Source of the DNA: Microbacteriaceae bacterium
GTDB taxonomy: Bacteria; Actinomycetota; Actinomycetes; Actinomycetales; Microbacteriaceae
Reading direction: 5' to 3'
DNA: 64,000 bases
NCBI GenBank assembly: GCA_025464995.1
Contig: JAODMO010000006.1
Coordinates: 1 to 64,000 of the forward strand
Shown: one piece after another, positions 20,819-32,106 of the stretch
Layout: every line of letters begins with the position of its first letter
Numbering within the stretch: the stretch's first letter is position 1
Notes under the pieces: model-generated
The model's database searches: none
Told to the model about the DNA's origin: nothing
What the model saw: only the letters and a program-made list of their open reading frames with translations
Made by a program: the position numbers and the translations under genes

Positions 20819-21919
20819 GTGACGAATTCAGCCGTACAACCGACTGCCCGCATCATCAAAACGGGGCAGCGCGGTTTGAACAACCCAGTGTCGGAGTTCT
20901 CCGCGCTGCTGCACACCATCCGCGACGGGGGCCTCCTCCACCGCAAGCGCACGTTCTACATCCTGACCTTCGCGGTCATTACGTTGCTGATGGCAGCGTC
21001 TTGGTACGGCGTCGTCGCATTCAACGGCACGTGGTACACACTCATCTTCGCCGGCGCCATGGGCGTGCTCTTCACCCAGTACGCGTTCCTCGCGCACGAG
21101 GCATCCCACCGACAGGTGTTCGAGTCGGGCAAGGCCAACGACCTCGCCGGTCGCATCCTCGCCGACCTCTTCGTCGGCATCAGCTACTCGTGGTGGATGA
21201 GCAAGCACTCCCGCCATCACGCCAACCCGAACACGGCCGGCAAAGACCCCGACATCGAGCCCGACTTCATCATCTTCCAGAAGGAGCACGCGGCTGAGGT
21301 GAAGGGGCGCTTCGCCACCTTCTTCGCGCGTCGCCAGGGCTGGCTCTTCTTCCCCGTGCTGATCTTCGAAGGCATCAATCTTCACGCACAGGCGTTCAAG
21401 ACCGTCTTCTCGCCCGGCAAGGTCGACAAGCGCGCGCTCGAAATCGTCCTGCTCGCCGTGCGCAACCTCGGCTTCATCGCAGCGGTGTTCCTCCTCATGC
21501 CCCTCGGCATGGCGTTCGCGTTCATCGGGGTGCAGCTCGCCATCTTCGGCCTCTACATGGGAGCGTCGTTCGCACCAAACCACAAGGGGATGCCCGTGCT
21601 GCCGAAAGACAGCAAGGTCGACTTCCTGCGACGCCAAGTGCTCACGAGCCGCAACATCCGTGGTGGCTGGGCCATGAACATCTTCATGGGCGGTCTCAAC
21701 TACCAGATCGAGCACCACCTCTTCCCGAGCATGCCGCGCCCGCACCTCAAGCGCGCCAGGGAGATCACGAAGGAGTACTGCGAGAGCAAGGGGATCCTCT
21801 ACACCGAGGCAAACGTGCTCGAGTCGTACCGCATCGTCATCGCCTACCTGAACCGCGTCGGGCTCTCCGCCGGGGGAGACCCCTTCGACTGCCCCGCAGC
21901 CATGCGTTACGGTCGCTAG
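20819..21919 (+). CDS. Fatty acid (acyl-CoA) desaturase
   Basis: Histidine boxes HEASH, HSRHHA, YQIEHHLFPSMPRPHL; multiple TM segments. Confidence 0.92.
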   Translation: MTNSAVQPTARIIKTGQRGLNNPVSEFSALLHTIRDGGLLHRKRTFYILTFAVITLLMAASWYGVVAFNGTWYTLIFAGAMGVLFTQYAFLAHEASHRQVFESGKANDLAGRILADLFVGISYSWWMSKHSRHHANPNTAGKDPDIEPDFIIFQKEHAAEVKGRFATFFARRQGWLFFPVLIFEGINLHAQAFKTVFSPGKVDKRALEIVLLAVRNLGFIAAVFLLMPLGMAFAFIGVQLAIFGLYMGASFAPNHKGMPVLPKDSKVDFLRRQVLTSRNIRGGWAMNIFMGGLNYQIEHHLFPSMPRPHLKRAREITKEYCESKGILYTEANVLESYRIVIAYLNRVGLSAGGDPFDCPAAMRYGR

Positions 21920-21929
21920 ACACGGTTTT

Positions 21930-21967
21930 GCGGAGAAGGCCCGGACGAGAGTCCGGGCCTTCTCTGC
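21930..21967. terminator. Intrinsic terminator between convergent genes
   Basis: gcggagaaggcccggac-gaga-gtccgggccttctctgc hairpin. Confidence 0.85.
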
Positions 21968-21979
21968 GTACGGTCGCGC

Positions 21980-22768
21980 CTAGATGTCGAGGGGCGTCTC
22001 GCGATCCGGCCAGGCGGGGCGCTTCGCGGTGATGTTGTCCCCAGACGACTGGTGGCGCATCCGTCGCAGCACCCACGGCACGAGGTGCTCGCGGGCCCAC
22101 CCGAGGTCGTCGACGCGAGCCCTGCGCCACGTCGAGGTCGGCAACGGCTCCGGCGCGTACGGTTCGAGATCGTTCTCCACCTCGAGGGCAGCCAGCACCA
22201 TGCGTGCGATCGTGTGATGACCGACTTCGGAGAAGTGCAGGCGATCGGGAGCCCACATCCGCGGATCCTTCAATTCGCGGAGCGACCACATGTCTGCCAC
22301 GACGGCGCCGTTGCGCTGCGCGATGCCCCTCACGTTCTCGTTGTAGACGGCGACCTTGCCGCGGTGCCGCCCGAGCACGGGCGTGGTGCCGATGTCGGGC
22401 CCGTTGAAGAGCACGATGGTCGCCCCGCCCGACGCGAGGCGCTCCACCGCACCCTCGAGTCGCGCAGAGATGTCGTCGGGATCGGTGCCGGGGCGGATGA
22501 TGTCATTGCCTCCAGCCGAGATGGAGATGAGATCGGGATGCAGTTCGAGGGCGGGTTCCACCTGCTCGTCGATGATCTGCTGCAGCAGGCGTCCGCGAAT
22601 CGCGAGGTTCGCATAGGCGAAGTCGTCGGTACCCTTCGCGAGCACCTCGGCGACGCGATCGGCCCAGCCGCGGAATCCGCCCGGACTCTTCGGCTCCGGA
22701 TCGCCGATTCCCTCCGTGAAAGAGTCGCCGATTGCCACATATCGTGCCCACGGGTGCTGCTGTGTCAT
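21980..22768 (-). CDS. SGNH/GDSL hydrolase family protein
   Basis: VAIGDSFTEGIGDP, SISAGGNDI, RLHFSEVGHHTIA: SGNH blocks. Confidence 0.9.
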   Translation of the reverse strand: MTQQHPWARYVAIGDSFTEGIGDPEPKSPGGFRGWADRVAEVLAKGTDDFAYANLAIRGRLLQQIIDEQVEPALELHPDLISISAGGNDIIRPGTDPDDISARLEGAVERLASGGATIVLFNGPDIGTTPVLGRHRGKVAVYNENVRGIAQRNGAVVADMWSLRELKDPRMWAPDRLHFSEVGHHTIARMVLAALEVENDLEPYAPEPLPTSTWRRARVDDLGWAREHLVPWVLRRMRHQSSGDNITAKRPAWPDRETPLDI

Positions 22769-22887
22769 TACTCAAGAGTGCCTCAGCGCCTACGCAACCG
22801 CCAGTCGCCTAGCACAAAGCCAGATAGTGAATCAATCTCTTTGCAGGAATTTGCCCCTGTTTTACGGCTCATGCCAAGCTATCTGCT

Positions 22888-22960
22888 GGTTCCGAGACCC
22901 GGAACCGCGCCAGCCCCGAGACTCGGGGCCGGCTTTGGCTCCGAGACTCGGGGCCGAATA
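22888..22960. repeat. Three iterated ~24-25 bp palindromic units (core CCGAGACTCGG)
   Basis: ggttccgagacccggaac...ccccgagactcggggccggctttggctccgagactcggggcc; CCGAGAC cores at 22892, 22916 and 22941. Confidence 0.75.
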
Positions 22961-22981
22961 ATGACCGACTGGGAGGTCGTC

Positions 22982-23251
22982 ATGGGAATCATTGGCTGGA
23001 TAGTATTGGGCCTTATTGCTGGAGCAATCGCGAAGGCAATTCTGCCGGGTCGCCAGGGTGGTGGATGGCTCATCACGCTCATTCTCGGTGTAGTCGGGGC
23101 GCTCCTCGGCGGATTCATCGGAGGCGCCATCTTCAACGTGGACCTCGGCGGATTCTTCGACCTCCGTACCTGGCTTCTCGCCATCGGCGGATCGATCATC
23201 GTCCTTCTCATCTACGGGCTCGTCACCCGCGGCAGCAGCCGTCGCGCGTAA
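22982..23251 (+). CDS. GlsB/YeaQ/YmgE family stress response membrane protein
   Basis: MGIIGWIVLGLIAGAIAKAILPGRQGGGWLITLILGVVGALLGGFIGGAIF. Confidence 0.92.
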   Translation: MGIIGWIVLGLIAGAIAKAILPGRQGGGWLITLILGVVGALLGGFIGGAIFNVDLGGFFDLRTWLLAIGGSIIVLLIYGLVTRGSSRRA

Positions 23252-23356
23252 GCACGACTCACTGACCAACAGCGCCCCGGCGTCCTCGCGGACACCGGGG
23301 CGCTGTCTCGTTAACGCGACGCGGCGCATGTCGGCCGAGACTGTAATGATGGGTGC

Positions 23357-24613
23357 ATGAGCAAGCAGGACGGCAGCGGCCGGCAGGTCAGTGCCGCCGA
23401 CGTCGACGACAGCACCGCCACGGTGCTGCACGTCGACATGGACGCCTTCTTCGCGTCGGTCGAGCTTCTCGAGCGTCCCGACCTTCGAGGCAGGCCCGTC
23501 ATCGTCGCCCACGACTCCGCGCGGTCGGTCGTCACGGCTGCGACGTACGAGGCCCGCAAGTTCGGAGTCAACTCAGCCATGCCGCTCGCCATCGCGAAGC
23601 GCCGCTGCCCGCAGGCGATCGTGCTCGAGCCGCACTTCGAGCGCTACTCGCACTACTCCGGTCTCGTCATGGGCATCTGCGACGAGCTGACGCCGTCGGT
23701 CGAGCGTCTCGGAATCGACGAGGCGTTCCTCGACGTCGCGGGCTCCGGGAAGCACATCGGTTCGCCCATCGTCGTCGCGACCCTCCTGCGCCAGCGGGTG
23801 CTCGCCGAGACCGGCCTCGTCTGCAGCGTCGGCGCCGCTGCGACGAAGTTCGTGGCCAAGCTCGCCTCGAGCCGGGCCAAGCCCGACGGGCTGCTCGTCA
23901 TCCCGAGGGAGGGCACGCTCGACTTTCTCCACCCCCTGCCCATCAGTGGGCTGTGGGGTGTCGGCGGCAAGACCGAGGAGACACTGCGCAACCGTGGCGT
24001 GCACACGATCGGGGATCTCGCGAACACCCCGGTCGACGTGCTCCGACGTATCGTCGGTGACGCGGCGGGCGCGAAGCTGCACGAACTCGCTTGGGGCATA
24101 GACGCGCGCACCGTGCAGCCGCGCGCCGAGGAGAAGAGCATCGGCCACGAGGTCACATTCGAGACGGATGTCACCGACCCCGCCGTCATCCGTCGTGAGC
24201 TCCTGCGGCTGTCGGGCATGGTGGCCGTGCGATTGCGCGGCGGCGGCGCTGTCGGACGCACCGTCGTGCTCAAGCTCCGTTTCGGTGACTTCACGACCAT
24301 CACCCGGTCGCGCACGCTCGGGGAGGCGACCGACCTCGGCCGTCGCATCTACGACGAGGTGAGCGAGGTGTACGCGGCGGTCGGAAAGCCGAACGCGCGC
24401 GTTCGGCTCGTGGGAGTGCGCATGGAGCAGCTGTCGGAGGCGGGCGGCGGCCAGATGAGCCTGTGGGACGACGACGACGGATGGCGCGAGGCGGAAGACG
24501 TGATGGATGCCGTGAGCGCGCGGTTCGGTCGCGGAAGCGTCACGCAGGCGTCGCTGCTCGGCAACAGGCGCGGGCGGGGCTCCGAGGCGAAGGGCTTCGC
24601 GAGGGATGGCTGA
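23357..24613 (+). CDS. dinB: DNA polymerase IV (Y family)
   Basis: HVDMDAFFASVELLERPDLRGRPVIVAH, SIDEAFLD-type motif (GIDEAFLDV), C-terminal QMSLWDDD (clamp-binding-like). Confidence 0.92.
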   Translation: MSKQDGSGRQVSAADVDDSTATVLHVDMDAFFASVELLERPDLRGRPVIVAHDSARSVVTAATYEARKFGVNSAMPLAIAKRRCPQAIVLEPHFERYSHYSGLVMGICDELTPSVERLGIDEAFLDVAGSGKHIGSPIVVATLLRQRVLAETGLVCSVGAAATKFVAKLASSRAKPDGLLVIPREGTLDFLHPLPISGLWGVGGKTEETLRNRGVHTIGDLANTPVDVLRRIVGDAAGAKLHELAWGIDARTVQPRAEEKSIGHEVTFETDVTDPAVIRRELLRLSGMVAVRLRGGGAVGRTVVLKLRFGDFTTITRSRTLGEATDLGRRIYDEVSEVYAAVGKPNARVRLVGVRMEQLSEAGGGQMSLWDDDDGWREAEDVMDAVSARFGRGSVTQASLLGNRRGRGSEAKGFARDG

Positions 24614-24651
24614 GTCGTCGCCGTTCGCACCGGCGGGTAAGATTTCATCAA

Positions 24652-26550
24652 GTGAGTACTCCGTCTGCGCCTTCCCCTTCGGCGCCCGAACACCCGCTCG
24701 ACGACGGCCCGCGGCGGCATCCCGTGACGTCGGGAACTCCCGTCATGCCCGGGACTTCCGTGGCTGACAGCGGGTTCCACCCGCACGTCGGCACGTTCGC
24801 GGCCGAACACCTCTCGCCCTCGTACCCCGAGCGCGCTGCCCGGGGCACCGCGAGCGCCCTACGAGCCTGGCAGGCCGAGGCTCTCGACGCCTACTTCGAC
24901 AGGGAGCCGCGCGACTTCCTCGCCGCCGCGACGCCTGGGGCAGGGAAGACGACGTTCGCGCTGCGCCTCGCGACCGAGCTCATCGCGCGCCGCGAGGTCG
25001 ACCGCATCACCGTGGTGGCGCCGACCGAGCACCTCAAGCGGCAGTGGGCGGAGGCAGCGCACCGCGTCGGCATCCGGCTCGACCCCGCCTATGCCAACGG
25101 CCAGGCCTTCGGGGGTCGGCGCTTTCACGGCATCGCCGTGACCTACGCGCAGGTCGCGGTGAAGCCGCTGCTGCACCGCACGATCACCGAATCGGCGCGC
25201 ACCCTCGTCATCCTCGACGAGATCCACCACGGCGGAGACGCTCTCAGTTGGGGCGACGCCATCCGCGACGCCTTCGGGCCGGCGACCCGGCGGTTGTCGC
25301 TCACCGGCACGCCGTTCCGCAGTGACACCGCGCCCATCCCGTTCGTGACCTACGCGCCCGACAACAAGGGCATCCGTACATCCATCACCGACTACAACTA
25401 CGGGTACGGCCGCGCCCTCGCCGACGGCGTCGTCCGTCCGGTCATCTTCATGGCCTACGCGGGCAAGATGCGCTGGCGCACCAAGATGGGCGACGAGATG
25501 GAGGCGCGATTGGGGGAGGGCGACACCAAGGACGTCACGTCGCAGGCCTGGCGCACCGCCCTCGCACCGGAGGGCGACTGGATTCCCGCCGTGCTCACCG
25601 CCGCGAACCGGCGTCTCACCGAGGTTCGCCAGTCGGTACCTGACGCGGGCGGACTCGTCATCGCCACCGACCAGAGCACGGCGCGCGCCTACGCCACAGT
25701 GCTGCAGGGGATCACCGGGGAGAAGCCCACCGTGGTGCTCTCCGACGAGAAGGAGTCGAGCGAGCGTATCGACCTGTTCTCGAAGGGCACACAACGCTGG
25801 ATGGTGGCGGTGCGGATGGTGTCGGAGGGAGTCGACGTTCCGCGGCTCGCGGTCGGGGTCTACGCGACATCCGCGTCGACGCCGCTGTACTTCGCCCAGG
25901 CGGTGGGGCGATTCGTGCGGACACGCCGCCGCGGGGAGACCGCGACCATCTTCCTGCCGAGCGTACCCAGCCTCATGGCCCTCGCCGCCACGCTGGAGCT
26001 GGAGAGGGATCACGCCCTCGACCGGGAGACGACCGACGACGGCCTGCTCGACGACGGGCTGCTCGACGCGGAGAACCGCGAGGAGAAGGCGTCGGAGGAC
26101 ACGCTCCAGGACGAGTTCACCTGGGAGGCGCTCGAGTCGGAGGCCAACTTCGACAAGGTGCTCTACGAGGGCGGCGAGTTCGGGTTCTCGGCGGAGATGG
26201 GGAGCGACGAGGAACTCGACTTCATCGGCATCCCCGGGCTACTCGAGCCCGACCAGGTGCGCGAGTTGCTCAAGCAGCGGCAGGCGCGGCAGTCGAAGCG
26301 ATCGAGCGAGCGCCAGCGTGCTCTGCCGCCCGACGAGCGCGACGCACCCGCGCTCTTCCGCACGCTCAAGGAGCAGCGGACGCTGTTGAACAGCCTCGTC
26401 GGAATCCGATCGAAGATGTCGGGCGAGCCGCACGGCATCATCCACGCCGAACTGCGGCGGGTGCTCGGGGGCCCCGCGGTGGCCCAGGCGAGTGTCGCGC
26501 AGTTGCAGGCGCGCATCGACTATCTGCGCAAGCGGGTTCGCGGGCAGTGA
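24652..26550 (+). CDS. DEAD/DEAH box helicase
   Basis: GTG start; ATPGAGKTTFALRLATEL (Walker A), ILDEIHHGGD (Walker B), SLTGTPFRSD, AVGRFVRTRR. Confidence 0.88.
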   Translation: MSTPSAPSPSAPEHPLDDGPRRHPVTSGTPVMPGTSVADSGFHPHVGTFAAEHLSPSYPERAARGTASALRAWQAEALDAYFDREPRDFLAAATPGAGKTTFALRLATELIARREVDRITVVAPTEHLKRQWAEAAHRVGIRLDPAYANGQAFGGRRFHGIAVTYAQVAVKPLLHRTITESARTLVILDEIHHGGDALSWGDAIRDAFGPATRRLSLTGTPFRSDTAPIPFVTYAPDNKGIRTSITDYNYGYGRALADGVVRPVIFMAYAGKMRWRTKMGDEMEARLGEGDTKDVTSQAWRTALAPEGDWIPAVLTAANRRLTEVRQSVPDAGGLVIATDQSTARAYATVLQGITGEKPTVVLSDEKESSERIDLFSKGTQRWMVAVRMVSEGVDVPRLAVGVYATSASTPLYFAQAVGRFVRTRRRGETATIFLPSVPSLMALAATLELERDHALDRETTDDGLLDDGLLDAENREEKASEDTLQDEFTWEALESEANFDKVLYEGGEFGFSAEMGSDEELDFIGIPGLLEPDQVRELLKQRQARQSKRSSERQRALPPDERDAPALFRTLKEQRTLLNSLVGIRSKMSGEPHGIIHAELRRVLGGPAVAQASVAQLQARIDYLRKRVRGQ

Positions 26551-26610
26551 CTTCGTCTCCTCGCGGAGCACGCTCGACCTTTCGCTGAAGCAGGCGTTCG
26601 TTAACGCAAG

Positions 26611-26640
26611 AATGGCCCCGGCATAGGACCGGGGCCATTC
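26611..26640 (+). terminator. Intrinsic terminator
   Basis: aatggccccggcataggaccggggccatt hairpin downstream of the helicase gene. Confidence 0.75.
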
Positions 26641-26736
26641 CTGTAAGGCCGAACTACTGTTTGCGATCAACTACATGTGTGATCAACCGCTGGGTAGTTC
26701 TTCTGCTATCTTGCCTGTGCTTCTTTAATGCAAAGA

Positions 26737-26940
26737 CTAGAGGGAGCGGATGTTCTCCGCCTGGGGACCCTTGGGTCCCTGGGTGATGTCGAACTCAACC
26801 TTCTGGTTCTCATCGAGGGACTTGTAGCCGCCGCTCGCGATGGCTGAGTAGTGGGCGAAAACGTCCGGGCTACCATCCTCGGGAGCAATGAAGCCGAAGC
26901 CTTTTTCTGCGTTAAACCACTTTACGGTGCCAATTGCCAT
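26737..26940 (-). CDS. Cold shock protein (CspA family)
   Basis: [34 protein letters not shown]...; RNP1/RNP2 motifs. Confidence 0.96.
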   Translation of the reverse strand: MAIGTVKWFNAEKGFGFIAPEDGSPDVFAHYSAIASGGYKSLDENQKVEFDITQGPKGPQAENIRSL

Positions 26941-27095
26941 GTAAAACTCCTCCAGGAGCGTTCTTCTTGGTTCCGATTGTCGGAACCTTGCCGACAAGCC
27001 CGAGTGGGCCTGCCAGTTCCCGCTAAGGGTATATGAGTTCTTGGGCAGAATGGGGGAAATCTGGCAAAACTCGATGAGAAAAGTTTCGGAGCGGG

Positions 27096-30000
27096 TCAGC
27101 GGAAGTCGCGCGAGCTCGTCTGCTGGCCGAGGGTGAGAGCCTCGATGCGGTCGGCGACGAGGTTGATGACCCCTTCGTCGGAACGCTCGAGGATGCCCCG
27201 CACGATCATCGCCGGGGCCTCCCGCGCGACGCGTCGGTAGCGGCTCCAGACGCCCACCGAGCAGATGACGTTGAGCAGGCCCGTCTCGTCTTCGAGGTTG
27301 ACGAAGGTGATGCCGCTCGCGGTCGCCGGTCGCTGGCGGTGCGTCACAACTCCCGCGACCTCGATGCGGCGGCCCGACTCCGCCGTGAGCAGCGAGCCGG
27401 CCGAGAACACCCCGCGGGCGTCGAGCTGCGACCGAACGTGACGGATGGGGTGGTCGTTGGTCGAGATGCCCGTGGCCCACAGGTCGGAGCTGAGCTGCTC
27501 TGCCTCGGTCGGCATCGCGAACAGCGGTGGTTGCACCGTGACGGTCGACTCGGGGAGGAACTCGGCGCGATCCTGGGCCGCGCTGCCCGCGGTCCACAGG
27601 GCCTCGCGCTGGCCGAGCCCGAGGGAGTCGAAGGCGCCGGCCGCCGCGAGCATCTCGAGCTGGGCGGTCGTGACGCCGACGCGGCGCACGAGGTCGGACA
27701 TGGTGGTGAAGTCGCCGCCTCGCTCGCGTTCGGCGACGATGCGTTCGGCGAGGGGCGTGCCGATGCCCTTCACCTCGTCGAGGCCGAGGCGCACCGCGAA
27801 GGCACCGTCGCGACGGTGGGCGGAGAAGTCGAGCGGGATGCTGCGGTCGAAGAGGGGCACGGGCGGCTGGTGCGGGTCGAGGCAGGAGTCGGAGCCCGTG
27901 GCGCGCGCCTCGACAGGCTCGCCTCCTTCATGCAGCAGCTCGAGCCCCGCCATCACCCCGGAACGCAGGATGTCGGGACGCAGCACCCGCACGCCGTGTC
28001 GCCTGGCATCCGCGACGAGGCTCTGCGGCGAGTAGAAGCCCATCGGCTGCGCCCGCAACAGCGAGGCGAGGAAGGCGGCGGGGTAGTGCAGCTTCATCCA
28101 CGCGCTCGCGTAGACGAGCAGCGCGAAGCTCAGCGAGTGGCTCTCGGCGAATCCGAAGCTCGCGAACGCCTGGATCTTGCCGTAGATCTCGTCGGCGACG
28201 GCACCCGTGATGCCGTTGCCCGCCATGCCGATGTAGAGCTTCTCGCGCAGCGACTCGATGCGCTCGATGCCCCGCTTGGAACCCATGGCCCGACGCAGCA
28301 GGTCGGCGTCCTCCCCGGTGCATCCGCCGACCGCCATCGCGACCTGCATGAGCTGCTCCTGGAAGACAGGCACCCCGAGGGTGCGCTCGAGCGGCCCTTT
28401 GAGCTTGGGGTGGAGGTAGGTGACCGGTTCGGTGCCGAGCTTGCGCCGTACGAACGGATGCACCGCGCCGCCCTGGATCGGACCGGGGCGCACGAGGGCG
28501 ATCTCGACGACGAGGTCGTAGAAGCGGCGCGGCTGCAGTCGGGGGAGCAGGCCCATCTGGGCGCGTGACTCGACCTGGAACACCCCGACGGCGTCGGCGC
28601 GGCAGAGCATGTCGTAGACCCCCGCCTCCTCCTTCGGGATCTCGTCGAGCCCGATGTGCTCGCCGAGCGAGTCGCGCACGATGTCGAAGCCGTGCTGCAG
28701 TGCGGAGAGCATGCCGAGGCCGAGCAGGTCGAACTTCACGAGCCCCATCCACGCGCAGTCCTCCTTGTCCCACTGCACGACGGTGCGGCCCTCCATGCGC
28801 CCGCGCTCGATCGGCACGACCTCGCCCACGGGCCGGTCGGTGAGCACCATGCCTCCCGAGTGGATACCCATGTGCCGGGGGAACTTCATCACCTCGAGCG
28901 CGAGCTCGACGACGGCGTCGGGGATGTCGTGCTCCTCGCTCGAGGTGAGGGCCCCATGCCGCTCGACCTGCTTCGACCAGGCGTCCTGTTGCCCCGGACT
29001 GTGCCCGAGCGCCTTCGCCATGTCGCGCACCGCGAACTTCGGCCGGTACTGGATGACGTTGGCGACCTGCGCGGCGTTGAGTCTGCCGTACTTCGCATAG
29101 ACCCACTGAATGACCTCCTCGCGACGGTCGGAGTCGAAGTCGACGTCGATGTCGGGCTCCTCGTCGCGCATGCTCGAGAGGAAACGCTCGAAGGGCAGCT
29201 TGTAGAAGATCGGATCGACGGCGGTGATCATGAGCAGGTAGCAGACGGCCGAGTTGGCAGCCGAGCCGCGGCCCTGGCACAGGATGCCGCGGCTGCGCGC
29301 GAAGGCGACGATGTCGTGCACGATCAGGAAGTAGCCGGGGAAGTCCTTCTGCTCGATCACCGCGAGCTCGCGCTCGATGCGCGCGCGGTTGTCTTCGGTC
29401 AGCTCGAGTCCGCGCTTGTCGACGCCCCGCCAGACGAGCTCGCGTAGCCAGCTCATCGGCGTGTGGCCCTCGGGAACCTCCTGTCTCGGCAGCCCGGGCT
29501 TGGCCCGCCGCAGCTCGAAGCTGAGGTCGTCGGCGACTTCGACGGTGCGCTCGACGGCGCCGGGGTAGCGTGCGAACCTCGCCGCCATCTCCGCCCCCGA
29601 GCGCAGGTGTGCCGAACCGGATGCCGGCAGCCAGGCGTCCATCTCGTCGAGGCTGCGGCGCGCACGGACGGCGGCGATGGCGGTCGCGAGGTGGTGCTGG
29701 GCGGGGGTGGCGAAGTGCACGTTGCCGGTTGCCACCACGCCGAGCCCGCGTGTCGCCGCGATGGCGGCCAGTGCGTCGTTGTGGGTGCTGTCGAGCGCGC
29801 CGCCCTGGTCGATCAGCTCGACGAGCACGTTGTCGCGGCCGAACCGGGCGACGAGGCGGTCGACCTCGGCCGCGGCATCCCCCTCCCGGTCACTGCGGTT
29901 GACACCCGCCGCGGTGAGGGCTGTGCGCACCGTGCCCTTTCGGCACCCGGTGAGGATCGTCCACTCGCCGGCGGCGCGGTCGGCGAGCTCGTCGAGGTCG

Positions 30001-30545
30001 TAGAGCGGGCGCCCCTTCTCGTCTCCCGTCAGCTGGCCGCTCGTGAGAGCCGACGCGAGCCGGTGGTATCCGCTCTTCTGGCGGGCGAGCACCACGAGAT
30101 GGGTGCCTTCCGGGTCGGCGATGCCGTTCTGCGGTGTGCGCAGGCCGAGGGAGAGTTCGGCGCCGAAGACGGTCGCCGCGGAGGTGGGGTCGTCGACCCT
30201 CGCCGCGCCCGCGGCCTCGGCGAGGCGCACGATTCCGTAGAGGCCGTCGTGATCGGTGAGCGCAAGGGCATGCAGTCCGAGGCGGTTTGCCTCCTCGACG
30301 AGGTGCTCGGGCGAGGAGGCGCCGTCGAGGAAGCTGAAGTTGGAGTGGGCGTGCAGCTCGGCGTAGGGCACGCGACCGGCGTCCGCGGTGCGCTCGACCC
30401 TCGGTGCGAGGTAGGCGTGGCGCTTCGCCGACCACGCAGGGCTGTCGCCGCCGTCGGCTCCCGTGGGCGGTGAACCCGGGCGTGACGCATCCGAGAGCCT
30501 GCGTTCGAACTCAGACCAGGGCACCGGGGGGTTGTTCCAGCCCAT
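27096..30545 (-). CDS. dnaE2: Error-prone DNA polymerase DnaE2 (ImuC)
   Basis: PHP and C-family polymerase motifs: [65 protein letters not shown]. Confidence 0.95.
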   Translation of the reverse strand: MGWNNPPVPWSEFERRLSDASRPGSPPTGADGGDSPAWSAKRHAYLAPRVERTADAGRVPYAELHAHSNFSFLDGASSPEHLVEEANRLGLHALALTDHDGLYGIVRLAEAAGAARVDDPTSAATVFGAELSLGLRTPQNGIADPEGTHLVVLARQKSGYHRLASALTSGQLTGDEKGRPLYDLDELADRAAGEWTILTGCRKGTVRTALTAAGVNRSDREGDAAAEVDRLVARFGRDNVLVELIDQGGALDSTHNDALAAIAATRGLGVVATGNVHFATPAQHHLATAIAAVRARRSLDEMDAWLPASGSAHLRSGAEMAARFARYPGAVERTVEVADDLSFELRRAKPGLPRQEVPEGHTPMSWLRELVWRGVDKRGLELTEDNRARIERELAVIEQKDFPGYFLIVHDIVAFARSRGILCQGRGSAANSAVCYLLMITAVDPIFYKLPFERFLSSMRDEEPDIDVDFDSDRREEVIQWVYAKYGRLNAAQVANVIQYRPKFAVRDMAKALGHSPGQQDAWSKQVERHGALTSSEEHDIPDAVVELALEVMKFPRHMGIHSGGMVLTDRPVGEVVPIERGRMEGRTVVQWDKEDCAWMGLVKFDLLGLGMLSALQHGFDIVRDSLGEHIGLDEIPKEEAGVYDMLCRADAVGVFQVESRAQMGLLPRLQPRRFYDLVVEIALVRPGPIQGGAVHPFVRRKLGTEPVTYLHPKLKGPLERTLGVPVFQEQLMQVAMAVGGCTGEDADLLRRAMGSKRGIERIESLREKLYIGMAGNGITGAVADEIYGKIQAFASFGFAESHSLSFALLVYASAWMKLHYPAAFLASLLRAQPMGFYSPQSLVADARRHGVRVLRPDILRSGVMAGLELLHEGGEPVEARATGSDSCLDPHQPPVPLFDRSIPLDFSAHRRDGAFAVRLGLDEVKGIGTPLAERIVAERERGGDFTTMSDLVRRVGVTTAQLEMLAAAGAFDSLGLGQREALWTAGSAAQDRAEFLPESTVTVQPPLFAMPTEAEQLSSDLWATGISTNDHPIRHVRSQLDARGVFSAGSLLTAESGRRIEVAGVVTHRQRPATASGITFVNLEDETGLLNVICSVGVWSRYRRVAREAPAMIVRGILERSDEGVINLVADRIEALTLGQQTSSRDFR

Positions 30546-30558
30546 CAGCTCGACTCCA

Positions 30559-32106
30559 TCAGTCGTACCTCGCCTCGGCGACCCAGTGCGCGCCCTGGCC
30601 GCGCCCGGCGTACACGAGCAGCCAGGCGATGCCGGCCTCGTCGACCACCTGGAACCGGCTCGCGCGCAGGCTCGTCTTCGCGTCCCACCAGCGTTCGTCG
30701 AGCGTCCACGGGCCGGCCCACGCGGTGACGCGCCGCATCCGGCCGCCCGACTCCGCGCTGAACTCGACCGGGGCCGCCGAGAGCACCCCCCGGTCGTCGA
30801 CGCTCACGACAGCACCGCCGGCGCCGAACACGTGCACCGGATGCCCCGCCGGAAACACCGTCGCGGGTGCGGGCTGCGGCAACTGGCCGGGCCACGGACG
30901 GGTATCGGGCGCGGGGGCGCGATCGCCCCACGCCACGAGCCGCGCGCGGTCGGAGAGGGTGCGACCGCCGCCGATCGCGGCCGTGAGCACTCCCTCATGG
31001 CCGAGCATGCCCTGCACCCGGGAGAGTCCGTGGTGGATGCGTTCGTCGGGCCCGCTGCCCCAGAGCCCCTCCTCGTGGTTGCCGATCGAGTCGACGTTCT
31101 CGGGTGTCACGGTGACGCGCGTGATGCCGGCGCTGAGCCCCGTCTCCGCTGCACCGCCCTGCAACTGCCAGCGCACCCGGTCGACGACCTCGCTCGCGGT
31201 GAACGACCGCGGGTGGAGCCAGCTGCGAACGGACGACTCCCCGGCATCCGAATCGATGTCGATGCGGATGCCAGTGCAGACGAGTCTCGCCGCGATGAGA
31301 CCGGCGATGAGGGCGTCGGCTATGGCGAGCACGCCGAAGGCCACCTGGTCGATGCGGTCGAGGGCCGGCTCGAAGTCGACGACCTGTTCGAGCTGCCGCG
31401 GAGGTACCCGGGGCGACACGAGCCGCGCGTCGAGACCACGGGCGAGCGTGTGGGCACGGAGGCCCGGCTCTCCGAAGCGGTCGCGCACATCGGCGGGGTC
31501 GAGCGCGGCGAAGCCGCCGAGTGTGCGGATGCCGAGCCGCTGCAGCAGCACGGCGAGCTGTGGCTCGCCGACGACCGAGAGCGGCAGCGGGTCGAGAAAC
31601 CGGGGCGAGTCGCCGGGAGGCACGATCTGCACGGGCGAGCCGCCGCGCCGCGCCGCCTGTTCCGCGGTGAACGGCCCGTCGGCGATTCCCACCCGTGCGC
31701 CCATGATGCCCAGGTCGGCGAGCACGCCGATGAGCGCGAGGGCCGCGGGCTTCTCTCCGCCGTAGTAGCGTGCCGGGCCGCGGGCACGGATCGCGAGGCT
31801 GCCGGGGCGCAGCAGCTGCACGCCGGGAGTCATCCGTTCGATCTCGGCGATGACCGGCTCGAAGACCCGGTTGTCGATGTCGGCATGGTGGGGCAACACG
31901 GTGAGTGCCGTACAGCGCGCTTGCGCCTCGCGCACCCTGATGCCCCGCGAGACGCCCTCGGCCCGGGCGCTGGCGGAACAGGCGAAGACGAGCCCCTTGT
32001 CGATGAGCGCGATCGGGGCATCGGCATCGAGGCCCAGCTCGCGCACCGCGGCGGTCACGGGCCAGTCGGGGCTCCACAGCACCATCGTGCGGGTCGCGGT
32101 GGTCAT
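30559..32106 (-). CDS. imuB: DNA polymerase Y family protein, ImuB-like
   Basis: VLWSPDWPVTAAVRELGLDADAPIALIDKGLVFACSASARAEGVSRGIRVREAQARCTALTVL; catalytic acidic motifs not evident; located between imuA-like gene and dnaE2. Confidence 0.88.
   Translation of the reverse strand: MTTATRTMVLWSPDWPVTAAVRELGLDADAPIALIDKGLVFACSASARAEGVSRGIRVREAQARCTALTVLPHHADIDNRVFEPVIAEIERMTPGVQLLRPGSLAIRARGPARYYGGEKPAALALIGVLADLGIMGARVGIADGPFTAEQAARRGGSPVQIVPPGDSPRFLDPLPLSVVGEPQLAVLLQRLGIRTLGGFAALDPADVRDRFGEPGLRAHTLARGLDARLVSPRVPPRQLEQVVDFEPALDRIDQVAFGVLAIADALIAGLIAARLVCTGIRIDIDSDAGESSVRSWLHPRSFTASEVVDRVRWQLQGGAAETGLSAGITRVTVTPENVDSIGNHEEGLWGSGPDERIHHGLSRVQGMLGHEGVLTAAIGGGRTLSDRARLVAWGDRAPAPDTRPWPGQLPQPAPATVFPAGHPVHVFGAGGAVVSVDDRGVLSAAPVEFSAESGGRMRRVTAWAGPWTLDERWWDAKTSLRASRFQVVDEAGIAWLLVYAGRGQGAHWVAEARYD

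Noticed and set aside
26641-26736. Repeated gatcaac and distant gaactac/gtagttc pair after the helicase terminator
   Set aside because: Short, loosely spaced motifs expected by chance; no supporting structure or gene.
28656-30473. Long plus-strand ORFs within dnaE2
   Set aside because: Shadow ORFs of a highly conserved polymerase gene.
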